Assembly (NCBI GenBank): GCA_963680875.1 | Contig: OY804589.1 | Coordinates: forward strand, 23,951,462 to 24,015,461 | Direction of reading: 5' to 3' | Length of the DNA stretch: 64,000 bases | Source of the DNA: Bathymodiolus brooksi | Lineage: Eukaryota; Mollusca; Bivalvia; Mytilida; Modiolidae | Position numbers and translations under genes: made by a program | Notes under the pieces: model-generated | What the model was told of the DNA's origin: nothing | Database searches by the model: none | Seen by the model: the letters and a program-made list of their open reading frames with translations, nothing else | Shown here: in pieces, positions 42,255 to 57,100 of the stretch | Layout of the letters: the number at the start of each line of letters is the position of its first letter | How positions within the stretch are numbered: position 1 is the stretch's first letter

Positions 42255-42520
42255 TAGCGAGTTTTGGTTTTTAATGCCTCTATCAACAATATTTCAGTTA
42301 TATCGTGGGGGTCAGTTTTATTGGTGGAGGAAACTGGAGGACCCGGTGAAAACCACCGACCTGCCGCAAGTCGCTGACTAATTTTATCACATACTGTAGT
42401 ATCGATTACACCTTTCCATGGACAGGATTCGAACTCACAACTTTAGTGGTGATAGGCACTGATTGCACAGGTAATTGTAAATCCAACTACCATACGATCA
42501 CGACCTCGACGGCCCCGCGT
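42255..42520 (-). mobile_element. SINE S1, full length, reverse, after the receptor gene
   Basis: AATGCCTCTATCAACAATAT, TTGGTGGAGGAAACTGGAGG, ACCACCGACCTGCCGCAAGT, ACAGGATTCGAACTCACAAC and CCATACGATCACGACCTCGA. It may lie in the 3' UTR of the receptor gene, because no clear AATAAA precedes it. Confidence 0.88.
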
Positions 42521-42974
42521 TAATATGAGGACAATAATTGCTGTTCATGCTGAAATACTTCTAAAGTTGGCGTTAAGCACAAAATAACAATAAATAAATC
42601 AATCATGTCTTTGAGATTAGTATAAAGCAATGCTTCCATTTCTACTGTAGTGGATGTCGGACGTCATGTGATATCGTCTATCTATTGATACGCATAGCTG
42701 CATGGTCTTTGCTGTCATTTCAATTTTATCCTGCAATTGGGTTACTTGTTGTCTTATTAAATGAGTTGAAATAAACTGTTGCTTCATAATAACAGTTTTC
42801 ACATTGGCCTAATAAAGCTATTAAGCCACACCCCTGGCATAATAACACTTTGCGCATTAGCCTAATAAAGGTATTAAGCCACGCCCCTTATCTGAACAAC
42901 TTTTGAGGTATCAATGGGTTTCCGTTATCTTTTTTTTATTACTAAATTAAATGATATTTTTTTGCGAATTGTAT
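42521..42974. other. Intergenic, with a small duplicated motif
   Basis: CATTGGCCTAATAAAGCTATTAAGCCACACCCCT-type sequence at about 42802-42834 is nearly repeated at 42856-42888 (CATTAGCCTAATAAAGGTAT, TAAGCCACGCCCCT). No gene. Confidence 0.55.
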
Positions 42975-43125
42975 TGCAGGATAAATACAATATTGGTGTA
43001 TTGACGGTAAATATAAAATTTACGTGGTTCCGCATGAAACGGATAAAGCTCGTCTTTTTCCCCGTTTCTAAGCCTCGCCACATCAATTCTATATTTACCG
43101 TCAATACACCAATATTTTATATGCA
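42975..43125. repeat. Fold-back element, same family as 34942-35112
   Basis: Arms about 42976-43026 and 43078-43124: ATACAATATTGGTGTATTGA and CGGTAAATATAAAATT pair with AATTCTATATTTACCG and TCAATACACCAATATTTTAT. Inner arms GAAACGG and CCGTTTC. Like the other copy it begins ATTGCAGGATAAA and has AAAGCTCG in the loop. Confidence 0.8.
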
Positions 43126-43575
43126 AGTGTATACAAATCCCACTCCCCGGTCCCGTATCACTACACTAAGTTATAACTTCTGCCACATGTCGAAAATAGG
43201 ATCCTCAAATATACCTCGGGACAACAAATGTATGTCATTGTGCCGTCACTTAATATTAAGCATTGCGTATTCCTTTCTATTAAACGGTACAGCTATCATT
43301 CGGTACCTTGCATTTCGCACGCAAATTAATATGAATTTTGCGCCAAAAAAAAAATGACTATTTTTCTGCAGTATACACATTTTGATATGGTTCGGTGGTG
43401 TATGGATATTTTAGATGCCATATATAAAAATTAAATTATGGGTGATAAGCATAATATTGTCCAGAACATTGTTTCTTCGTTTACAATCAGGCAGCGGTGC
43501 CAAGTTCATATAGAAGGTGATATTTTGATTACCTAATCACATAGGTTTCCAAAATTTAAATCGGGTCAACACGGA
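43126..43575. other. Unassigned intergenic stretch
   Basis: No gene recognised. The open frame from 42914 to 43357 runs through the fold-back element and is not credible. Confidence 0.4.
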
Positions 43576-44110
43576 GTGAGTGAGTGATTGTTGTTTAACG
43601 CCATATATCAGCTATACCAGGACGAGAGCAAGTTAATTTCCAATGAGATGATGATGAGGTCCTCTTTGTACTAGACCAACACGCCTAGTTGGATTTTTAT
43701 AGTGCTAGCTCACGACGGGTGCCACTAGTAGAACAGGAATTGTTTTAAGTGGGGTCCGTGTTACCCGTTCTTAATTTTATGTGTATGTTTTGTAGATCGC
43801 TGTTTGTCCTTTTGTCCTTTTTCTGTTGGCCAGTGTGTGTCTGTTCTTCGATTTACATATTCTGATTACCCCTTTTGGTAACTTCAAATTATTTTCACTG
43901 AAACAACAGTCCGCAGATAGACATGTTACCCCATGTGGACACATTATCTTGATTCCGAGCCAACCGGTCTTTGCTCTTTCTCCTTAATGCCGAGTGTTTA
44001 GCGGAGAAGCACACATACCAATTTGATATTCTTTGGTTTGACCCGATCGGAGCTCGAACCACGATCAGCCGAATTCCAGGCAAGCACACTAACCATTACA
44101 CCATCGATGT
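43576..44110 (-). mobile_element. SINE S3, reverse, split by a nested insertion
   Basis: The tail (GAGTGAGTGATTGTTGTTTA, ACGCC) starts at 43576; the body stops at 43711 (TAGTGCTAGCTCA), resumes at 43898 (CTGAAACAACAGTCCGC) and runs to the reversed B box (CGGAGCTCGAACCACGATC) and head (CACACTAACCATTACACCAT). Removal of 43712-43897 restores the S3 order seen at 35735-35700. Confidence 0.87.
43712..43897 (+). mobile_element. Retroelement tail nested in a SINE, with possible TCA target duplication
   Basis: CGACGGGTGCCACTAGTAGA, GTGGGGTCCGTGTTACCCG, TTTTGTAGATCGCTGTTTG, TTCGATTTACATATTCTGAT and CCCCTTTTGGTAACTTCAAA. TCA precedes (GCTCA) and ends (TTTTCA) the insert. This defines the element ends: 5' CGACGGGTGCC and 3' near AAATTATTT. 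Confidence 0.8.
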
Positions 44111-44660
44111 AGTTGGGTCAACAAGGGTCTGACTAATGAAAGTAAAGGAATATATAGTGGAAATGACAAAATTTCTTTCTGAAGAATAAATTGCAGAATT
44201 GTAATGCAACTATTCTACTTTCTTTGCACTGAAAACCTGGTATTTCTATTGTTTGTGGCTAGCGTCTGCTAAACAGTTTTACCGTGATCGATTGCTTTTG
44301 GGGTGGAGAAAGTCACAACTATATTTTTTAAAAATCTGTTCCACTGGTGTTGTGTATACCTGGCGACTCCATAATTTTCCATTGTTCCCTCTCAGGAGAA
44401 TAGCTTAACTCTATCATATAAACAGGGTTACTGCATTAAGCACCCACTTGCACGAAATTATGACGCCATTAACCCTGTTGTAAATTACCCTTCTGCACAT
44501 GTGAGATGAGAAACAGCATAATCGTGGTTTTATTTGGTTCATTAGTTTTAGAGGAGAAACTTTAAATATCAAAGTTCACGACGTATGACGGGCAGACGAC
44601 GACGGACGCCAAGTGATAGCAAAAGCTCCCATGGCCGTTGGCCAGGTGACCTAATAAAAG
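44111..44660. other. Intergenic, ending in a dispersed hairpin-like repeat
   Basis: 44575-44660 contains ACGACGGACGCCAAGTGATA, GCAAAAGCTCCCATGGCCGT and TGGCCAGGTGACCTAATAAA, a pattern that I recognise as a dispersed repeat end in bivalve and other mollusc genomes (from memory). The rest is unassigned. Confidence 0.45.
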
Positions 44661-44759
44661 CATTCAAATGTTAAAACAGATTGGTCTTTACGTTAATATA
44701 ATTACGACTGAGTATATGTCACATGTAAGTCTTGTATTATTAGTTTCATGTCTTAACAT

Positions 44760-45180
44760 ATATCTACACCCTCTTTATGTGCTGAAAATAAGTTTGACTT
44801 CGAGACAACCACATCCGCTTTATGTACTGACACTAGGTTTAGCAACGAGACCACCATGCTCGCTTTATGTGTTGACAATAGGCTTAACCACGAGACCACC
44901 ACATCCGCTTTATGTGCTAGCAGACAATAGGTTTAACCACGAGACCACCATGCTCGCTTTATGTACTGGTAATAGGTTTAACCACGAGACCACCACACCT
45001 TCTTTATGTAGATACTATAGGCTTAGCCTCGACATCACAGCCGCTTTATGTATGAGTTCTAGTTTAAAAAACGAGGTCACCAGACTCCCTTTATGTAATG
45101 CCAAGAGGTTTAATCAAGAGACCATCACACACGCTTTATGTGATTAAACTCGGTTTAGTAACTAGACCACCACATCCTTT
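44760..45180. repeat. Diverged left edge of the 45-bp satellite
   Basis: About nine units spaced near 45 bases, with CTTTATGT(G/A)CTG, AATAGGTTTA, CCACGAGACCACCAC. Compared with the core array they have CGCTTTATGT for CCATTGTATGT and GAGACC for TAGATC, and they differ much more among themselves. Confidence 0.85.
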
Positions 45181-48100
45181 GTATGTAATAATGATAGGTT
45201 TAACCACTAGATCACCACCTCCATTGCATATAATAATAATAGGTTTAACAACTAGATCACCACCTCCATTGAATGTAATAATGATAGGTTTAACCACTAG
45301 ATCACCACCTCCATTGTATGTAATAATAATAGGTTTAACAACTAGATCACCACTTCCGTTGAATGTAATAATGATAGGTTTAACCACTAGATCACCACCT
45401 CCATTGAATGTAATAATGATAGGTTGATCCACTAGATCACCATCCCCGTTGTATGTAATAATAATAGGTTTAACCACTAGATCACCACCCCCATTGAATG
45501 CAATAATGATAGGCTTAACCACTAGATCACCACCCCATTGTATGTAATAATGATAGGTTTAACCACTAGATCACCACCTCCATTGTGTGTAATATTGATA
45601 GGTTTAACCACTAGATCACCACCCCCATTGTATGTAATAATGATAGGTTTAACCACTAGATCACCACCTCCATTGTATGTAATAATGATAGGTTTAACCA
45701 CTAGATCACCACCTCCATTGTATGTAACAATGATAGGTTTAACCACTAGATCACCATCCCCATTGAATGTAATAATGATAGGCTTAACCACTAGATCACC
45801 ACCCACATGGAATGTAATAATGATAGGTTTAACCACTAGATCACCACCCCATTGTATGTAATAATGATAGGTTTAATCACTAGATCACCATTCCCATTGT
45901 ATGTAATAATAAAAGGTTTAACCACTAGATCACCACCCCCATTGAATGTAATAATGATAGGTTTAGCCACTAGATCACCATCCCCGTTGAATATAATAAT
46001 GATAGGTTTAACCACTAGATCACCATCCCCGTTGAATGTAATAATGAGAGGCTTAACCACTAGATCACCATCCCCATTGTATGTAATAATGATAGGTTTA
46101 ACCACTAGATCACCATCCCCGTTGTATGTAATAATGATAGGTTTAACCACTAGATCACCATCCCCGTTGTATGTAATAATGATTGGTTTAACCACTAGAT
46201 CTCCACCCCCATTGTATGTAATAATGATAGGTTTAACCACTAGATCACCATCCCCATTGTATGTAATAATGATAGGTTTAACCACTAGATCACCACCTCC
46301 ATTGAATGTAATAATGATAGGTTTAACCACTAGATCACCACCTCCATTGTATGTAATAATAATAGGTCTAACAACTATATCACCACTTCCATTGAATGTA
46401 ATAATGATAGGTTTAACCACTAGATTACCACCTCCATTGAATGTAATAATTATAGGTTTATCCACTAGGTCACCATCCCCGTTGTATGTAATAATAATAG
46501 GCTTAACCACTAGATCACCACCCCCATTGAATGCAATAATGATAGTCTTAACCACTAGATCACCACCCCCATTGTATGTAATAATGATAGGCTTAACCAC
46601 TAGATCACCACCTCAATTGAATAATAATGATAGGTTTATCCACTAGATCACCACCTCCATTGAATGTAATAATGATAAGTTTAACCACTAGATCACCACC
46701 TCCATTGAATGTAATAATGATAAGTTTATCCACTAGACCACCATCCTCGTTGTATGTAATAATAATAGGTTTAACCACTAGATCACCACCCCCATTGAAT
46801 ATAATAATGATAGGTTTAACCACTAGATCACCACCCCCATTGTATGTAATAATGATAGGTTAACCACTAGATCACCACCTCCATTGAATGTAATAATGAT
46901 AGGTTTATCCACTAGATCACCATCCCCATTGTATGTAATAATAATAGGTTTAACCACTAGTTCACCACCCCCATTGAATGTAATAATGATAGGTTTAACC
47001 ACTAGATCACCACCCCCATTGTATGTAATAATGATAGGTTTAACCACTAGATCACCACCTCCATTGTATGTAATAATGATAGGTTTAACCACTAGATCAC
47101 CACCTCCATTGTATGTAATAATGATAGGTTTAACCACTAGATCACCATCCCCATTGTATGTAATAATAATTGGTTTAACCACTAGATCACCATCCCCATT
47201 GTATGTAATAATAATAGGTTTAACCACTAGTTCACCACCCCCATTGAATGTAATAATGATAGGTTTAGCCACTAGATCACCATCCCCGTTGAATGTAATA
47301 ATGATAGGTTTAACCACTAGATCACCATAACATTGTATGTAATAATGATAGGTTTAACCACTAGATCACCATCCCCGTTGTATGTAATAATGATAGGCTT
47401 AACCACTAGTTCACCACCCCCATTGTATGTAATAATGATAGGTTTAACCACTAGATCACCATCCCCATTGTATGTAATAATGATAGGTTTAACCACTAGA
47501 TCACCATCCCCATTGTATGTAATAATGATAGGTTTAACCACTAGATCACCACCTCCATTGAATGTAATAATGATAGGTTTAACCACTAGATCACCACCTC
47601 CATTGTATGTAATAATAATAGGTTTAACAACTAGATCACCACTTCCATTGAATGTAATAATGATAGGTTTAACCACTAGATCACCACCTCCATTGAATGT
47701 AATAATGATAGGTTTATCCACTAGGTCACCATCCCCGTTGTATGTAATAATAATAGGTTTAACCACTAGATCACCACCTCCATTGAATGTAATAATGATA
47801 GGTTTAACCACTAGATCACCACCTCCATTGTATGTAATAATAATAGGTCTAACAACTATATCACCACTTCCATTGAATGTAATAATGATAGGTTTAACCA
47901 CTAGATTACCACCTCCATTGAATGTAATAATTATAGGTTTATCCACTAGGTCACCATCCCCGTTGTATGTAATAATAATAGGCTTAACCACTAGATCACC
48001 ACCCCCATTGAATGCAATAATGATAGTCTTAACCACTAGATCACCACCCCCATTGTATGTAATAATGATAGGCTTAACCACTAGATCACCACCTCAATTG

Positions 48101-51100
48101 AATAATAATGATAGGTTTATCCACTAGATCACCACCTCCATTGAATGTAATAATGATAAGTTTAACCACTAGATCACCACCTCCATTGAATGTAATAATG
48201 ATAAGTTTATCCACTAGACCACCATCCTCGTTGTATGTAATAATAATAGGTTTAACCACTAGATCACCACCCCCATTGAATATAATAATGATAGGTTTAA
48301 CCACTAGATCACCACCCCCATTGTATGTAATAATGATAGGTTAACCACTAGATCACCACCTCCATTGAATGTAATAATGATAGGTTTATCCACTAGATCA
48401 CCATCCCCATTGTATGTAATAATAATAGGTTTAACCACTAGTTCACCACCCCCATTGAATGTAATAATGATAGGTTTAACCACTAGATCACCACCCCCAT
48501 TGTATGTAATAATGATAGGTTTAACCACTAGATCACCACCTCCATTGTATGTAATAATGATAGGTTTAACCACTAGATCACCACCTCCATTGTATGTAAT
48601 AATGATAGGTTTAACCACTAGATCACCATCCCCATTGTATGTAATAATAATTGGTTTAACCACTAGATCACCATCCCCATTGTATGTAATAATAATAGGT
48701 TTAACCACTAGTTCACCACCCCCATTGAATGTAATAATGATAGGTTTAGCCACTAGATCACCATCCCCGTTGAATGTAATAATGATAGGTTTAACCACTA
48801 GATCACCATCCCCATTGTATGTAATAATGATAGGTTTAACCACTAGATCACCATCCCCGTTGTATGTAATAATGATAGGCTTAACCACTAGTTCACCACC
48901 CCCATTGTATGTAATAATGATAGGTTTAACCACTAGATCACCATCCCCATTGTATGTAATAATGATAGGTTTAACCACTAGATCACCATCCCCATTGTAT
49001 GTAATAATGATAGGTTTAACCACTAGATCACCACCTCCATTGAATGTAATAATGATAGGTTTAACCACTAGATCACCACCTCCATTGTATGTAATAATAA
49101 TAGGTTTAACAACTAGATCACCACTTCCATTGAATGTAATAATGATAGGTTTAACCACTAGATCACCACCTCCATTGAATGTAATAATGATAGGTTTATC
49201 CACTAGGTCACCATCCCCGTTGTATGTAATAATAATAGGTTTAACCACTAGTTCACCACCCCCATTGAATGTAATAATGATAGGTTTAACCACTAGATCA
49301 TCACCCCCATTGTATGTAATAAGGATAGGCTTACCACTAGATCACCACCTCCATTGAATGTAATAATGATAGGTTTATCCACTAGATCACCATCCCCGTT
49401 GTATGTAATAATAATAGGTTTAACCACTAGTTCACCACCCCCATTGAATGTAATAATGATAGGTTTAACCACTAGATCACCACCCCCATTGTATGCAATA
49501 ATGATAGGCTTAACCACTAGATCACCATCCCCGTTGTATGCAATAATGATAGGTTTAACCACTAGATCACCACCCCCATTGTATGTAATAATGATAGGTT
49601 TAACCACTAGATCACCACCTCCATTGTATGTAATAATGATAGGTTTAACCACTAGATCACCACCTCCATTGTATGTAATAATGATAAGTTTAACCACTAG
49701 ATCACCACCCCGATTGAATTTAATAATGATAGGTTGAACCACTAGATCACCATCCCCATTGTATGTAATAATGATAGGCTTTAACCACTAGATCACCATC
49801 CCCATTGTATGTAATAATAATAGGTTTAACCACTAGATCACCACCCCCATTGAATGTAATAATGATAGGTTTAGCCACTAGATCACCATCCCCGTTGAAT
49901 GTAATAATGATAGGTTTAACCACTAGATCACCATCCCCGTTGAATGTAATAATGATAGGTTTAACCACTAGATCACCATCCCCATTGTATGTAATAATGA
50001 TAGGTTTAACCACTAGATCACCATCCCCGTTGTATGTAATAATGATAGGCTTAACCACTAGTTCACCACCCCCATTGTATGTAATAATGATAGGTTTAAC
50101 CACTAGATCACCATCCCCATTGTAGGTAATAATGATAGGTTTAACCACTAGATCACCACCTCCATTGAATGTAATAATAATAGGTTTAACAACTAGATCA
50201 CCACTTCCATTGAATGTAATAATGATAGGTTTAACCACTAGATCACCACCTCCATTGAATGTAATAATGATAGGTTTATCCACTAGGTCACCATCCCCGT
50301 TGTATGTAATAATAATAGGTTTAACCAATAGATCACCACCCCCATTGAATGCAATAATGATAGTCTTAACCACTAGATCACCACCTCAATTGAATAATAA
50401 TGATAGGTTTATCCACTAGATCACCACCTCCATTGAATGTAATAATGATAAGTTTAACCACTAGATCACCACCTCCATTGAATGTAATAATGATAGGTTT
50501 ATCCACTAGACCACCATCCTCGTTGTATGTAATAATAATAGGTTTAACCACTAGATCACCACCCCCATTGAATGTAATAATGATAGGTTTAACCACTAGA
50601 TCACCACCCCCATTGTATGTAATAATGATAGGTTTACCACTAGATCACCACCTCCATTGAATGTAATAATGATAGGTTTATCCACTAGATCACCATCCCC
50701 GTTGTATGTAATAATAATAGGCTTAACCACTAGATCACCACCCCCATTGAATGCAATAATGATAGTCTTAACCACTAGATCACCACCCCCATTGTATGTA
50801 ATAATGATAGGCTTAACCACTAGATCACCACCTCAATTGAATAATAATGATAGGTTTATCCACTAGATCACCACCTCCATTGAATGTAATAATGATAAGT
50901 TTAACCACTAGATCACCACCTCCATTGAATGTAATAATGATAGGTTTATCCACTAGACCACCATCCTCGTTGTATGTAATAATAATAGGTTTAACCACTA
51001 GATCACCACCCCCATTGAATATAATAATGATAGGTTTAACCACTAGATCACCACCCCCATTGTATGTAATAATGATAGGTTAACCACTAGATCACCACCT

Positions 51101-54100
51101 CCATTGAATGTAATAATGATAGGTTTATCCACTAGATCACCATCCCCGTTGTATGTAATAATAATAGGTTTAACCACTAGTTCACCACCCCCATTGAATG
51201 TAATAATGATAGGTTTAACCACTAGATCACCACCCCCATTGTATGTAATAATGATAGGTTTAACCACTAGATCACCACCTCCATTGTATGTAATAATGAT
51301 AGGTTTAACCATTAGATCACCACCTCCATTGTATGTAATAATGATAGGTTTAACCACTAGATCACCACCTCCATTGTATGTAATAATGATAGGTTTAACC
51401 ACTAGATCACCACCTCCATTGTATGTAATAATGATAAGTTTAACCACTAGATCACCACCTCCATTGTATGTAATAATGATAGGTTTAACCACTAGATCAC
51501 CATCCCCATTGAATGTAATAATGATAGGTTTAACCACTAGATCACCACCCCCATTGAATGTAATAATGATAGGTTGAACCACTAGATCACCACCCCCATT
51601 GTATGTAATAATGATAGGCTTAACCACTAGATCACCATCCCCATTGTATGTAATAATAATAGGTTTAACCACTAGATCACCACCCCCATTGAATGTAATA
51701 ATGATAGGTTTAGCCACTAGATCACCATCCCCGTTGAATGTAATAATGATAGGTTTAACCACTAGATCACCATCCCCGTTGAATGTAATAATGATAGGTT
51801 TAACCACTAGATCACCATCCCCATTGTATGTAATAATGATAGGTTTAACCACTAGATCACCATCCCCGTTGTATGTAATAATGATAGGCTTAACCACTAG
51901 TTCACCACCTCCATTGAATGTAATAATGATAGGTTTAACCACTAGATCACCACCTCCATTGTATGTAATAATAATAGGTCTAACAACTAGATCACCACTT
52001 CCATTGAATGTAATAATGATAGGTTTAACCACTAGATCACCACCTCCATTGAATGTAATAATTATAGGTTTTTCCACGAGGTCACCATCCCCGTTGTATG
52101 TAATAATAATAGGCTTAACCACTAGATCACCACCCCCATTGAATGCAATAATGATAGTCTTAACCACTAGATCACCACCCCCATTGTATGTAATAATGAT
52201 AGGCTTAGCCACTAGATCACCACCTCAATTGAATAATAATGATAGGTTTATCCACTAGATCACCACCTCCATTGAATGTAATAATGATAAGTTTAACCAC
52301 TAGATCACCACCTCCATTGAATGTAATAATGATAGGTTTATCCACTAGACCACCATCCTCGTTTTATGTAATAATAATAGGTTTAACCACTAGATCACCA
52401 CCCCCATTGAATATAATAATGATAGGTTTAACCACTAGATCACCACCCCCATTGTATGTAATAATGATAGGTTAACCACTAGATCACCACCTCCATTGAA
52501 TGTAATAATGATAGGTTTATCCACTAGATCACCATCCCCATTGTATGTAATAATAATAGGTTTAACCACTAGTTCACCACCCCCATTGAATGTAATAATG
52601 ATAGGTTTAACCACTAGATCACCACCCCCATTGTATGTAATAATGATAGGTTTAACCACTAGATCACCACCTCCATTGTATGTAATAATGATAGGTTTAA
52701 CCACTAGATCACCACCTCCATTGTATGTAATAATGATAGGTTTAACCACTAGATCACCATCCCCATTGTATGTAATAATAATAGGTTTAACCACTAGATC
52801 ACCACCCCCATTGAATGTAATAATGATAGGTTTAGCCACTAGATCACCATCCCCGTTGAATGTAATAATGATAGGTTTAACCACTAGATCACCATCCCCG
52901 TTGAATGTAATAATGATAGGTTTAACCACTAGATCACCATCCCCATTGTATGTAATAATGATAGGTTTAACCACTAGATCACCATCCCCGTTGTATGTAA
53001 TAATGATAGGCTTAACCGCTAGTTCACCACCCCCATTGTATGTAATAATGATAGGTTTAACCACTAGATCACCATCCCCATTGTATGTAATAATGATAGG
53101 TTTAACCACTAGATCACCATCCCCATTGTATGTAATAATGATAGGTTTAACCACTAGATCACCACCTCCATTGAATGTAATAATGATAGGTTTAACCACT
53201 AGATCACCACCTCCATTGTATGTAATAATAATAGGTTTAACAACTAGATCACCACTTCCATTGAATGTAATAATGATAGGTTTAACCACTAGATCACCAC
53301 CTCCATTGAATGTAATAATGATAGGTTTATCCACTAGGTCACCATCACCGTTGTATGTAATAATAATAGGTTTAACCACTAGTTCACCACCCCCATTGAA
53401 TGTAATAATGATAGGTTTAACCACTAGATCACCACCCCCATTGTATGTAATAAGGATAGGCTTACCACTAGATCACCACCTCCATTGAATGTAATAATGA
53501 TAGGTTTATCCACTAGATCACAATCCCCGTTGTATGTAATAATAATAGGTTTAACCACTAGTTCACCACCCCCATTGAATGTAATAATGATAGGTTTAAC
53601 CACTAGATCACCACCCCCATTGTATGCAATAATGATAGGCTTAACCACTAGATCACCATCCCCGTTGTATGCAATAATGATAGGTTTAACCACTAGATCA
53701 CCACCCCCATTGTATGTAATAATGATAGGTTTAACCACTAGATCACCACCTCCATTGTATGTAATAATGATAGGTTTAACCACTAGATCACCACCTCCAT
53801 TGTATGTAATAATGATAAGTTTAACCACTAGATCACCACCTCCATTGTATGTAATAATGATAGGTTTAACCACTAGATCACCATCCCCATTGAATGTAAT
53901 AATGATAGGTTTAACCACTAGATCACCACCCCGATTGAATTTAATAATGATAGGTTGAACCACTAGATCACCATCCCCATTGTATGTAATAATGATAGGC
54001 TTTAACCACTAGATCACCATCCCCATTGTATGTAATAATAATAGGTTTAACCACTAGATCACCACCCCCATTGAATGTAATAATGATAAGTTTAGCCACT

Positions 54101-57100
54101 AGATCACCATCCCCGTTGAATGTAATAATGATAGGTTTAACCACTAGATCACCATCCCCGTTGAATGTAATAATGATAGGTTTAACCACTAGATCACCAT
54201 CCCCATTGTATGTAATAATGATAGGTTTAACCACTAGATCACCATCACCGTTGTATGTAATAATGATAGGCTTAACCACTAGTTCACCACCCCCATTGTA
54301 TGTAATAATGATAGGTTTAACCACTAGATCACCATCCCCATTGTAGGTAATAATGATAGGTTTAACCACTAGATCACCACCTCCATTGAATGTAATAATA
54401 ATAGGTTTAACAACTAGATCACCACTTCCATTGAATGTAATAATGATAGGTTTAACCACTAGATCACCACCTCCATTGAATGTAATAATGATAGGTTTAT
54501 CCACTAGGTCACCATCCCCGTTGTATGTAATAATAATAGGTTTAACCAATAGATCACCACCCCCATTGAATGCAATAATGATAGTCTAAACCACTAGATC
54601 ACCACCTCAATTGAATAATAATGATAGGTTTATCCACTAGATCACCACCTCCATTGAATGTAATAATGATAAGTTTAACCACTAGATCACCACCTCCATT
54701 GAATGTAATAATGATAGGTTTATCCACTAGACCACCATCCTCGTTGTATGTAATAATAATAGGTTTAACCACTAGATCACCACCCCCATTGAATGTAATA
54801 ATGATAGGTTTAACCACTAGATCACCACCCCCATTGTATGTAATAATGATAGGTTTACCACTAGATCACCACCTCCATTGAATGTAATAATGATAGGTTT
54901 ATCCACTAGATCACCATCCCCGTTGTATGTAATAATAATAGGCTTAACCACTAGATCACCACCCCCATTGAATGCAATAATGATAGTCTTAACCACTAGA
55001 TCACCACCTCCATTGTATGTAATAATGATAGGCTTAACCACTAGATCACCACCTCAATTGAATAATAATGATAGGTTTATCCACTAGATCACCACCTCCA
55101 TTGAATGTAATAATGATAAGTTTAACCACTAGATCACCACCTCCATTGAATGTAATAATGATAGGTTTATCCACTAGACCACCATCCTCGTTGTATGTAA
55201 TAATAATAGGTTTAACCACTAGATCACCACCCCCATTGAATATAATAATGATAGGTTTAACCACTAGATCACCACCCCCATTGTATGTAATAATGATAGG
55301 TTAACCACTAGATCACCACCTCCATTGAATGTAATAATGATAGGTTTATCCACTAGATCACCATCCCCGTTGTATGTAATAATAATAGGTTTAACCACTA
55401 GTTCACCACCCCCATTGAATGTAATAATGATAGGTTTAACCACTAGATCACCACCCCCATTGTATGTAATAATGATAGGTTTAACCACTAGATCACCACC
55501 TCCATTGTATGTAATAATGATAGGTTTAACCATTAGATCACCACCTCCATTGTATGTAATAATGATAGGTTTAACCACTAGATCACCACCTCCATTGTAT
55601 GTAATAATGATAGGTTTAACCACTAGATCACCACCTCCATTGTATGTAATAATGATAAGTTTAACCACTAGATCACCACCTCCATTGTATGTAATAATGA
55701 TAGGTTTAACCACTAGATCACCATCCCCATTGAATGTAATAATGATAGGTTTAACCACTAGATCACCACCCCCATTGAATGTAATAATGATAGGTTGAAC
55801 CACTAGATCACCACCCCCATTGTATGTAATAATGATAGGCTTAACCACTAGATCACCATCCCCATTGTATGTAATAATAATAGGTTTAACCACTAGATCA
55901 CCACCCCCATTGAATGTAATAATGATAGGTTTAGCCACTAGATCACCATCCCCGTTGAATGTAATAATGATAGGTTTAACCACTAGATCACCATCCCCGT
56001 TGAATGTAATAATGATAGGTTTAACCACTAGATCACCATCCCCATTGTATGTAATAATGATAGGTTTAACCACTAGATCACCATCCCCGTTGTATGTAAT
56101 AATGATAGGCTTAACCACTAGTTCACCACCCCCATTGTATGTAATAATGATAGGTTTAACCACTAGATCACCATCCCCATTGTATGTAATAATGATAGGT
56201 TTAACCACTAGATCACCACCTCCATTGAATGTAATAATAATAGGTTTAACCACTAGATCACCACCTCCATTGTATGTAATAATAATAGGTTTAACAACTA
56301 GATCACCACTTCCATTGAATGTAATAATGATAGGTTTAACCACTAGATCACCACCTCCATTGAATGTAATAATGATAGGTTTATCCACTAGGTCACCATC
56401 CCCGTTGTATGTAATAATAATAGGCTTAACCACTAGATCACCACCCCCATTGAATGCAATAATGATAGTCTTAACCACTAGATCACCACCCCCATTGTAT
56501 GTAATAATGATAGGCTTAACCACTAGATCACCACCTCCATTGAATGTAATAATGATAAGATTAACCACTAGATCACCACCTCCATTGAATGTAATAATGA
56601 TAGGTTTATCCACTAGACCACCATCCTCGTTGTATGTAATAATAATAGGTTTAACCACTAGATCACCACCCCCATTGAATGTAATAATGATAGGTTTAAC
56701 CACTAGATCACCACCCCCATTGTATGTAATAATGATAGGTTTACCACTAGATCACCACCTCCATTGAATGTAATAATGATAGGTTTATCCACTAGATCAC
56801 CATCCCCGTTGTATGTAATAATAATAGGTTTAACCACTAGTTCACCACCCCCATTGTATGTAATAATGATAGGTTTAACCGCTAGATCACCATCCCCATT
56901 GTATGTAATAATGATAGGTTTAACCACTAGATCACCACCTCCATTGAATGTAATAATGATAGGTTTAACCACTAGATCACCACCTCCATTGTATGTAATA
57001 ATAATAGGTTTAACAACTAGATCACCACTTCCATTGAATGCAATAATGATAGGCTTAACCACTAGATCACCACCTCCATTGAATGTAATAATGATAGGTT

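Noticed and set aside
42914..43357. 147-codon open frame
   Set aside because: It crosses both arms of a fold-back repeat and shows no domain.
55264..56703. 479-codon minus-strand frame and dozens of similar frames on both strands in the 45-bp array
   Set aside because: Satellite artefacts: both strands are equally open, frames end at one-base indels that mark repeat blocks, and starts are internal Met codons of the repeat. The only residual doubt is recorded as a finding.
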